Below, piece after piece: positions 50,504 to 56,847 of a DNA stretch of 64,000 nt. Position 1 is the first letter of the stretch. Every line of letters begins with the position of its first letter. Origin of the DNA: Actinomadura litoris (GTDB taxonomy: Bacteria > Actinomycetota > Actinomycetes > Streptosporangiales > Streptosporangiaceae); assembly GCF_009733595.1 (NCBI RefSeq), contig NZ_WOFH01000019.1, forward strand, positions 62,001-126,000. Reading direction: 5' to 3'. The notes beneath the pieces were generated by a model. That model was given only the letters and a program-made list of their open reading frames with translations. It had not been told where the DNA came from and ran no database searches. The translations under genes and the position numbers were made by a program.

Positions 50504-51056
50504 CGCGGGAAACCTCCCTGGTGCCGGCCCCACCGGGCCGTCATCCGCCCTACCGTAACAAGCCCCGCCCCCCGCGCCGAGAGCCCCGCCGGGCCAGAAG
50601 AACCTCACCCGCCCGGGCACCGCCACGAGGGAATGGTCCGCCCGCGCGGCCGGTTGTAGACGGCGGCGTACCCCGGGACCGCGACAGGCGCGGGATCCCG
50701 CGAGACGGCGGACGAGCAAGGGACGAACCGGACGAACGAGGAGCGAACCGGCGGGGCGCGCCGGGGCTTCGCAGGTGGTAGTCTTGGAGGCCGACCGGCC
50801 CTGTGCGCGCGATCGAGGCGATCAATCGTGCGGGGCGCTCAAGCGGAGGCCACCTCCCACCTGACCGGCCGTGCGGCCGGTGGGTCTCGGTCCGGCGAAA
50901 CGAGCGTCGCGCGCTCGTCCCGCCGTCGTCCCCGGGCGGTTCCACCGTACGGGGAGACCGAAGGTGGCCCCGTACGTGAGTCGTGCGGGGCTTTTCGCGT
51001 GAGAGCCTCGGGGTACGACCGGTCTACGAACTTGAGAACGGCCCCAAGGAGGTCCC
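50504..51056 (+). promoter_or_regulatory. infC promoter and long regulatory leader
   Basis: No gene is visible in these 553 bp. TAGTCT at 50779-50784 fits a -10 box, predicting transcription from about 50790 and a leader of about 265 nt. Stems within it: ACCGGCC/GGCCGGT (50864-50881), ACGAGCG/CGCTCGT (50900-50918), then a switch region 50942-50995 with competing pairings. Since infC-rpmI-rplT is autoregulated in other phyla, this leader is a strong candidate for feedback control. Confidence 0.55.
50942..50995 (+). terminator. infC attenuator: competing antiterminator and terminator
   Basis: Segments in order: CCACC (50942-50946), GTACGGGG (50947-50954), GGTGG (50963-50967), CCCCGTAC (50968-50975), GTGCGGGG (50983-50990), then CTTTTC. 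GTACGGGG pairs perfectly with CCCCGTAC (antiterminator). CCCCGTAC pairs with GTGCGGGG (8 bp, one U-G) to make a terminator followed by four T. CCACC/GGTGG can form with the terminator but not with the antiterminator. Confidence 0.6.
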
Positions 51057-51626
51057 ATCAGCGCCGAACCGCGTATCAACGACCGCATTCGCGTGCCCGA
51101 GGTCCGGCTCGTCGGCCCGAACGGCGAACAGGTGGGCATCGTGCCCATCGCCAAGGCCCTTGAACTCGCGCGCGAGTCGGATCTCGACCTCGTCGAGGTG
51201 GCGCCGACCGCGCGCCCGCCCGTCGCCAAGCTCATGGACTACGGCAAGTTCAAGTACGAGTCCGCGATGAAGGCGCGTGAAGCGCGGAAGAACCAGGCGC
51301 ACACGGTCATCAAGGAGATCAAGCTCCGCCCGAAGATCGACCCGCACGACTACGAGACCAAGAAGGGTCACGTGGTGCGGTTCCTGAAGGCAGGGGACAA
51401 GGTGAAGGTCACGATCATGTTCCGTGGTCGTGAGCAGTCCCGTCCCGAGCTCGGCTACCGGCTGCTCCAGCGGCTCGCCGACGACGTCGAGGAACTCGGC
51501 TTCGTCGAGTCGCGGCCCAAGCAGGACGGCCGGAACATGATCATGGTGATCGGTCCGCACAAGAAGAAGGCGGAGGCCAAGGCCGAGCGCGCGGCGAGCC
51601 GCGAGCAGGACGCCGGCACCGCCTGA
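51057..51626 (+). CDS. infC: Translation initiation factor IF-3 (AUC start)
   Basis: 189-residue IF-3, which prevents 50S joining and checks start-codon pairing. The N-domain begins with the conserved RINDRIRVPEVRLVGPNGEQVGIV, the linker is Lys/Arg rich, and the C-domain has IKEIKLRPKIDPHDYETKKGHVVRFL and KVKVTIMFRGRE. No ATG, GTG or TTG precedes the conserved RIND segment in frame. The only suitable start is ATC at 51057, four bases after AAGGAGG. E. coli infC likewise uses a rare AUU start to autoregulate, so AUC here fits the family logic. Lys/Ala tail follows. Confidence 0.9.
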   Translation: MSAEPRINDRIRVPEVRLVGPNGEQVGIVPIAKALELARESDLDLVEVAPTARPPVAKLMDYGKFKYESAMKAREARKNQAHTVIKEIKLRPKIDPHDYETKKGHVVRFLKAGDKVKVTIMFRGREQSRPELGYRLLQRLADDVEELGFVESRPKQDGRNMIMVIGPHKKKAEAKAERAASREQDAGTA

Positions 51627-51733
51627 CGGCCCGGCCGGGGCCCGCCCCCGCGGGGAGCTTCGGCGGAGCCGAGCACCGGGAGACCGGCGGCGACCCCGGG
51701 GATCCGGGGCGACGCGGGGCGAACCGGCCACCA

Positions 51734-51757
51734 GGGCCCGCCTCTCCGGGCGGGTCC
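51734..51757 (+). terminator. Hairpin between infC and rpmI
   Basis: GGGCCCGCC (51734-51742) pairs with GGCGGGTCC (51749-51757) around a 6-nt loop (one G-U). GTCTC follows with no U-tract. It may be a partial terminator or an RNA processing site within the infC-rpmI gap (282 bp), in which no gene was seen. TACATT at 51797-51802 is a possible -10 box for rpmI-rplT. Confidence 0.45.
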
Positions 51758-51908
51758 GTCTCACGCCCCCGCGGTTTCGCGGGGTCGTGACGCACGTACA
51801 TTGAAGCCTGACCCGGCGCGTCACACGGGGTTCCGTGCGATGCGCCGATTCAGGCGCGCCACCGTGCCGCCGCGCGGGGGCCACACAGCGAGGGAGACGA
51901 CGGCGACC

Positions 51909-52103
51909 ATGCCGAAGACCAAGACCCACAGCGGTGCCAAGAAGCGGTTCAAGCTGACCGGCTCCGGCAAGGTGATGCGCCGCCGCGCCAACAAGAACCA
52001 CCTGCTTGAGCACAAGCCGACCAAGCGGACCCGCCGCCTGTCCGGCCCCGCCGTGGTGGCCCCCGCGGACGCGAAGAACATCAAGAAGCTGCTGCGCAAG
52101 TAG
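51909..52103 (+). CDS. rpmI: 50S ribosomal protein L35
   Basis: 64-residue L35 with the hallmark MPKTKTHSGAKKRFKLTGSGK and RRLSGPAVV; full length and intact. It is a 50S subunit protein. ATG 51909 has an AGGGAGA site about 12 bases upstream. Followed after 70 bp by rplT in the universal infC-rpmI-rplT order. Confidence 0.98.
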   Translation: MPKTKTHSGAKKRFKLTGSGKVMRRRANKNHLLEHKPTKRTRRLSGPAVVAPADAKNIKKLLRK

Positions 52104-52173
52104 CACCCGACCGGCAACATCAGCGACCGGCCGAGGCCCGGATGGCCCCGGCCCCCACGAAGGAGTCCATCAC

Positions 52174-52551
52174 GTGGCACGCGTGAAGCGGGCGGTCAAC
52201 GCCGCCAAGAAGCGTCGGGTCGTCCTGGAGCGGTCGAGCGGCTACCGCGGCCAGCGGTCGCGCCTGTACCGCAAGGCCAAGGAGCAGCAGCTCCACTCCA
52301 TGACCTACGCCTTCCGGGACCGCAAGGACCGCAAGGGCCAGTTCCGCCGGCTGTGGATCCAGCGGATCAACGCCGCCGCCCGCGCGAACGGCATCACCTA
52401 CAACCGGTTCATCCAGGGCCTGAAGGCGGCCGAGGTCGAGGTCGACCGGCGCATGCTCGCCGAGCTGGCCGTGAACGACGCCGCCGCGTTCGCCGCCCTC
52501 GTCAAGGTCGCCAAGGACGCGCTCCCGGCCGAGGGTTCGGAGGCCGCCTGA
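52174..52551 (+). CDS. rplT: 50S ribosomal protein L20
   Basis: 125-residue L20, an early 50S assembly protein that represses the infC-rpmI-rplT operon in other bacteria. Conserved VARVKRAVNAAKKRRVVLE, GYRGQRSRLYRKAKEQ and RRLWIQRINAAARANGITYNRFIQGL are present. GTG 52174 lies eight bases after AAGGAG. Confidence 0.98.
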   Translation: MARVKRAVNAAKKRRVVLERSSGYRGQRSRLYRKAKEQQLHSMTYAFRDRKDRKGQFRRLWIQRINAAARANGITYNRFIQGLKAAEVEVDRRMLAELAVNDAAAFAALVKVAKDALPAEGSEAA

Positions 52552-52585
52552 GCCGGGCGACCGGCATCCAGGCGATCACAGTGAC

Positions 52586-53419
52586 ATGGCGGGCCGCGAG
52601 CTGACCTCCCTCCGATCACCACGGGTGAAGGCCGCTCGCCGGCTCGCCAAGCGCGCCTTCCGGCGCCGCGAGGGCCGGTTCCTCGCCGAGGGCCCGCAGG
52701 CGGTGCGGGAGGCGCTGCGGATCCCCGGCGGGCTCGCCGAGCTGTTCACCACGGCCGAGGCCGAGGCGCGCCACCCCGAGCTGGTGGCGGCCGCCGAGCA
52801 GGCCGGCGCGCCGGTGCTGCGCGTCAGCGGCGAGGTCATGGCCGAGCTGGCGCAGACGGTCACGCCCCAGGGGCTGCTGGCCGTCTGCGGGTTCCTCGAC
52901 GTCCCGCTCGGCACGGCGCTGGAGACCGGGCCCGAGCTCGTGACCGTGCTGGCGCACGTCCGCGACCCCGGCAACGCCGGGACGGTGCTGCGCACCGCCG
53001 ACGCGGCGGGCTCGGAGGCGGTCGTGTTCACCGACGCCTCCGTCGACCCCTACAACGGCAAGTGCGTGCGCGCCTCGGCGGGCAGCCTGTTCCACCTGCC
53101 GGTCGTGGTCGGCCCGCGCTTCGACACCCTCGTCCCCGAGCTGCGCGGCGCCGGGCTGACGATCCTCGCCGCCGACGGCGCGGGCGAGCGCACGCTGGAC
53201 GAGGGCATCGACGACGGCCTCCTCGCCCGGCCCACCGCCTGGGTGTTCGGCAACGAGGCGTGGGGGCTGCCCGAGGAGATCCTCCGGCACGTGGACGAGG
53301 TCGTCCGGGTGCCGATCCACGGCCGCGCCGAGAGCCTGAACCTCGCGACGGCCGCCGCCGTATGCCTGTACGCCTCGGCGCGGGCGCAGCGGTCGCAACG
53401 GGAGCGTTCCCGCAGCTGA
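52586..53419 (+). CDS. SpoU/TrmH-family RNA 2'-O-methyltransferase
   Basis: 277-residue rRNA or tRNA 2'-O-ribose methyltransferase with a trefoil-knot SPOUT domain. An N-terminal substrate-binding domain (RRREGRFLAEGPQAVREAL) precedes motif 1 LAHVRDPGNAGTVLRTADAAG, motif 2 WVFGNEAWGLPEE and motif 3 VPIHGRAESLNLATAAAVCLYA, which form the AdoMet knot. It follows rplT by 34 bp and is in the conserved place between rplT and pheS. The modified nucleotide cannot be told from sequence. Confidence 0.92.
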   Translation: MAGRELTSLRSPRVKAARRLAKRAFRRREGRFLAEGPQAVREALRIPGGLAELFTTAEAEARHPELVAAAEQAGAPVLRVSGEVMAELAQTVTPQGLLAVCGFLDVPLGTALETGPELVTVLAHVRDPGNAGTVLRTADAAGSEAVVFTDASVDPYNGKCVRASAGSLFHLPVVVGPRFDTLVPELRGAGLTILAADGAGERTLDEGIDDGLLARPTAWVFGNEAWGLPEEILRHVDEVVRVPIHGRAESLNLATAAAVCLYASARAQRSQRERSRS

Positions 53420-53669
53420 CGGCATGTGACGAGCGTTACGCGGACGCTTGCGCTGGATTCACTGCGTTCCGTGTTCGGATGGCCGCAAGCGGTCGCCTCC
53501 GAACTGATTTCTCCGGGTGTGACCTGCGAAGATGGTGCCTCGCGACGGCGGGGCGGGGGTCCGGCCGACGCGGCGGGCCCTCGTCCCCAGGTAGGAGCGG
53601 GATACCGGCCCGGCGAGGGATTTGCACGTTCCAACGGGTGCTTACCGTGGTTGACCAGGGGCGGCGACG

Positions 53670-54239
53670 ATGCCGCGCAGAGTGGGGGCGAACGTGATGA
53701 CCGAGGAGACCAGGGCGGCCAGGAGGCCGGGCCGGCGGGGGCCGGAGTTCAGGTGCCGCGCGGGCGTGCCCGCCGGGGCCGCCGCCTCCACCGTGCCCGC
53801 CGCGTCCGCCGTGTCCGCCGAAGGCGCGCCCGCGGCGCGGCCCGGCGCGGCGGGCCCCGCCGTGACCGCCGCGGTGGGCACCGGCCTGACCATCGAGACC
53901 GCCCAGGTCCGCGGCGACACCGCCGTCGCCGCCGTGACCGGCGAGATCGACCTGCACACCGCCGACACGCTGCGCGCCCGCCTCATCGAGATGTACGGCG
54001 CGGGCTTCCGCCGCCTCGTCGTCGACTTCGCCGCCGTGCCGTTCTGCGACGCGGCCGGGCTCGGCGCGCTCGTCGCCGCGCACAACCAGGTCTCCGCGTC
54101 CGGCGGCGAGATCGTCCTCGCCGGTGTCCGCCCCGCGCAGCTGCGGCTGCTGCGCATCACCGGCCTGCACCGGCTGTTCGCCCTGCACCCGGACGCCGAC
54201 CGCGCGCTGACCGAGGGCCCGCCCAGCCGCGCGAGCTGA
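53670..54239 (+). CDS. STAS-domain protein lacking the usual phosphorylatable serine
   Basis: 189 residues: a disordered Ala/Pro-rich N-terminus (about 1-65) and a C-terminal STAS domain similar to anti-sigma-factor antagonists (TAVAAVTGEIDLHTADTLRARLIEM; RLVVDFAAVPFCDAAGLGALVAAH). In SpoIIAA/RsbV relatives the segment reads D-S-(S/T)-G with the phosphorylated serine; here it is D127-A128-A129-G130, so control by a serine kinase at that site is excluded. Start uncertain: ATG 53670 or 53697. The next gene on the same strand is a histidine kinase; no anti-sigma factor is seen. Confidence 0.82.
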   Translation: MPRRVGANVMTEETRAARRPGRRGPEFRCRAGVPAGAAASTVPAASAVSAEGAPAARPGAAGPAVTAAVGTGLTIETAQVRGDTAVAAVTGEIDLHTADTLRARLIEMYGAGFRRLVVDFAAVPFCDAAGLGALVAAHNQVSASGGEIVLAGVRPAQLRLLRITGLHRLFALHPDADRALTEGPPSRAS

Positions 54240-54464
54240 TCCCGTCCGTCCGGCACCGGCGGTTCCCGTCCTCGGGCCGCCGCCCTGCTCCGCGGCCGCG
54301 CCGCGAAACGATCTCGATCGGCGGGGACGCGGTCGAACCGTCGCGGGGGCGGCCCGCGTACTTCCTGGTGAGGACGTCCACGGCGGGGCGCGCACCCCGC
54401 CCGGTGGCTACAAAAGCCTTGCCGCAGGGCGTTTTCCGGGTCCCGCGAGGGGCCCGAGTCCAGA

Positions 54465-54470
54465 TAGAGT
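54465..54470 (+). promoter_or_regulatory. Possible -10 box of the histidine kinase gene
   Basis: TAGAGT lies 47 bp before the GTG start and fits TANNNT. It suggests that the kinase has its own promoter in the 277-bp gap after the STAS gene, in which no other gene was seen. Confidence 0.3.
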
Positions 54471-54516
54471 CTCTTCTCGACAGGCCACGTCCCGACCGGT
54501 GTTTCTGGAGGCCGCA

Positions 54517-55605
54517 GTGGGCGGAGATCGACCTCCCCGCGTGGCCGCGCGCGCGCCGGCGGGCGATCCGGCCGACGACCTGCCCGACGGCCTGCTCGTG
54601 GCCGACCGGGACGCCCGCGTCGTGGTGTTCAACGCCGCCGCCGTCCGGATGACCGGGGTCGAGGCCGGCGCCGCGCTCGGCGCCGACTTCCGCGACGTCC
54701 TCCCCCTGCACGACGCCGAGGGGCGCGACTGGTGGAAGTGCCTGGCGCCCTACGAGGGCCTGGCCACCCGCACCCGGCACCCCGAGCGGGTGCTGTTCCT
54801 GCCCGGCGGCACCGAGCTGCTGGTGACCGCCGCCTACCGCCGCGACCAGCGCGGCCGGGTCGAGCGCTTCACCGTTTCGCTGCGCGACGCCGCGCACCGC
54901 GCCCGCCAGGAACGCGACCGCGCCGACCTCGTCTCCACCGTGGCGCACGAGCTGCGCTCCCCGCTGACCAGCGTGAAGGGCTTCACGGCGACGCTGCTCG
55001 CCAAGTGGCACCGCTTCAACGACGACCAGAAGCGCGTCATGCTGGAGACCGTCAACGCCGACGCCGACCGCGTCACCCGGCTCATCACCGAGCTGCTGGA
55101 CGTCTCGCGCATCGAGGCGGGCCGCCTGGAGATGCACCGACAGGTCGTCGACCTGCCCGAGGAGGTCCGCAAGGTCATCGCCGGGCGCGTCGCGGCCGGC
55201 GAGCCCGAGGACCGGTTCCGCTTCGAGACGCGCGGCGAGCTCCCCGAGATGTGGCTCGACCCCGACAAGGTCGACCAGATCCTCGGTAACCTGGTCGAGA
55301 ACGCGGTGCGGCACGGAGCCGGCACCGTGACGATCGTGGTGGAGCCGGACGCGCACAAGGAGGGGGCCGCCGTGTCGGTGCGCGACGAGGGCGAGGGCAT
55401 ACCGCCCGAGGCCGTCCAGCGCGTGTTCCGGCAGTTCTGGCGCGGCCCCGGCGGCAACCGCCGCGGCGGCACCGGCCTCGGCCTCTACATCGTGAAGGGC
55501 CTCGTCGAGGCGCACGGCGGCGTGATCACGGTGCGGCGCGCGCCCGGCGGCGGCGCCGAGTTCCGATTTACCGTGCCCGCCGGGGCCCCCGACTACGCGA
55601 GCTGA
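54517..55605 (+). CDS. PAS-domain sensor histidine kinase (orphan)
   Basis: 362-residue soluble histidine kinase: a PAS-like sensor (about residues 20-125, DGLLVADRDARVVVFNAAAVRMTG), HisKA with the phospho-His in VAHELRSPLTSVKGF (H144), and HATPase with N box NLVENAVRHG, G1 DEGEGIPPE and G2 GGTGLGLYIVKGLVEAHGG. No membrane segment, so it probably senses a cytoplasmic signal. No response regulator is adjacent. The start is GTG 54517, five bases after GGAGG; GTG 54499 is an alternative. A STAS protein lies upstream. Confidence 0.93.
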   Translation: MGGDRPPRVAARAPAGDPADDLPDGLLVADRDARVVVFNAAAVRMTGVEAGAALGADFRDVLPLHDAEGRDWWKCLAPYEGLATRTRHPERVLFLPGGTELLVTAAYRRDQRGRVERFTVSLRDAAHRARQERDRADLVSTVAHELRSPLTSVKGFTATLLAKWHRFNDDQKRVMLETVNADADRVTRLITELLDVSRIEAGRLEMHRQVVDLPEEVRKVIAGRVAAGEPEDRFRFETRGELPEMWLDPDKVDQILGNLVENAVRHGAGTVTIVVEPDAHKEGAAVSVRDEGEGIPPEAVQRVFRQFWRGPGGNRRGGTGLGLYIVKGLVEAHGGVITVRRAPGGGAEFRFTVPAGAPDYAS

Positions 55606-55606
55606 T

Positions 55607-55652
55607 CCGGCCGACGGCCGGAGCCGCGGCACCGGGCCCCCGGGGGGCCGCG
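55607..55652 (+). terminator. GC-rich hairpins after the histidine kinase
   Basis: CCGGCC-GAC-GGCCGG (55607-55621) follows the stop directly, and a second GC-rich region (about 55625-55652) can also fold. No U-tract. They separate the kinase from pheS. Confidence 0.4.
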
Positions 55653-55694
55653 CTGAGCGCGCACGAGCTTTCCGGATCCTTTCCGCCCGCGCAC

Positions 55695-55700
55695 TAGACT
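55695..55700 (+). promoter_or_regulatory. -10 box of pheS-pheT
   Basis: TAGACT lies 37 bp before the pheS ATG and fits TANNNT. The predicted leader is only about 30 nt and contains no phenylalanine-rich peptide, unlike the E. coli pheST attenuator. Confidence 0.45.
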
Positions 55701-55737
55701 GCGGGCGTCCCACGCCGACCGGAGTTATCACACCACC

Positions 55738-56847
55738 ATGTCTGCACCCAACAAGTCCTACGATCCCGTCGAGGTGACCGCGTTGAGCCCGCAGGAGCTG
55801 GAGCGGGCCCGTGACGAGGCGCTCGCCGCCATCGCCGCGGCCGGCACCCTCGACGACCTCAAGCAGGTCCGTCTGGCGCACGCCGGCGACCGTTCCCCAC
55901 TGGCGCTCGCCAACCGCGAGATCGGCGCGCTGCCGCCCGCGGGCCGCGCCGAGGCCGGCAAGCGCATCGGCGCCGCCCGGGGCGCGGTCGGGCAGGCGCT
56001 CAAGGCGCGCCAGGCCGAGCTGGAGGACGAGCGCGACCAGCGCGTCCTCGTCGAGGAGACCGTCGATGTCACGCTGCCCTGGGACCGCGCGCCCCGGGGC
56101 GCCCGGCACCCGCTGACCACCACCCAGGAGCGGATGGCCGACGTCTTCGTCTCCATGGGCTTCGAGGTCGCCGAGGGCCCCGAGGTCGAGGCGGAGTGGT
56201 TCAACTTCGACGCCCTGAACTTCACGCCCGACCACCCCGCCCGCACCATGCAGGACACCTTCTTCGTCGGCTCGGAGGAGACGGGCCTGGTGATGCGCAC
56301 CCACACCTCGCCGGTGCAGGTCAGGTCGCTGCTGTCGCGCCCGCTGCCGGTGTATGTGGTGATGCCGGGCAAGACGTTCCGCACCGACGAGCTGGACGCC
56401 ACGCACAGCCCCGTCTTCCACCAGCTGGAGGGCCTCGCCGTCGACGAGGGCCTGACGATGGCCGACCTGCGCGGCGGGATCGGCGTGTTCGTGGAGGGCA
56501 TGTTCGGCGAGGGGCTGAAGACGCGCTTCCGCCCGTCCTACTTCCCGTTCACCGAGCCGTCGGCCGAGGTCGACATGCAGTGCTTCGTGTGCCGGGGCGC
56601 CTCGGCCGAGCCGGGCGGCGACCCCTGCCGGACGTGCAGCTCGGAGGGCTGGATCGAGCTGGGCGGCTGCGGGATGGTCAACCCCCGGGTGCTGGTGGCC
56701 TGCGGCGTCGACCCGGAGCGCTACAGCGGCTGGGCGTTCGGCCTCGGCGTCGAGCGGACGCTGATGTTCCGGCACGGTGTGGAGGACATGCACGACATGG
56801 TGGAGGGCGACGTCCGGTTCACCCTCCCGTTCGGGATGGAGATCTGA
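55738..56847 (+). CDS. pheS: Phenylalanyl-tRNA synthetase alpha subunit
   Basis: 369-residue alpha subunit with an N-terminal coiled coil for tRNA binding (residues about 20-105) and the catalytic core. Class II motifs: DALNFTPDHPARTMQDTFF, RTHTSPVQVR (motif 2 region), GKTFRTDELDATHSPVFHQLEG and motif 3 GWAFGLGVERTLMFRHGVEDM. The CxxC-containing insertion FVCRGASAEPGGDPCRTCSS, a possible zinc knuckle, is found in some bacteria. The stop overlaps the pheT ATG by one base (TGATG). Confidence 0.97.
   Translation: MSAPNKSYDPVEVTALSPQELERARDEALAAIAAAGTLDDLKQVRLAHAGDRSPLALANREIGALPPAGRAEAGKRIGAARGAVGQALKARQAELEDERDQRVLVEETVDVTLPWDRAPRGARHPLTTTQERMADVFVSMGFEVAEGPEVEAEWFNFDALNFTPDHPARTMQDTFFVGSEETGLVMRTHTSPVQVRSLLSRPLPVYVVMPGKTFRTDELDATHSPVFHQLEGLAVDEGLTMADLRGGIGVFVEGMFGEGLKTRFRPSYFPFTEPSAEVDMQCFVCRGASAEPGGDPCRTCSSEGWIELGGCGMVNPRVLVACGVDPERYSGWAFGLGVERTLMFRHGVEDMHDMVEGDVRFTLPFGMEI

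Noticed and set aside
50942..50975. H-type pseudoknot in the infC leader
   Set aside because: The stems would be interleaved with no loop nucleotides to cross the grooves; exclusive alternative hairpins are more plausible.
55701..55737. Phenylalanine attenuator before pheS
   Set aside because: The leader is only about 30 nt and has no frame with Phe codons and no hairpin.
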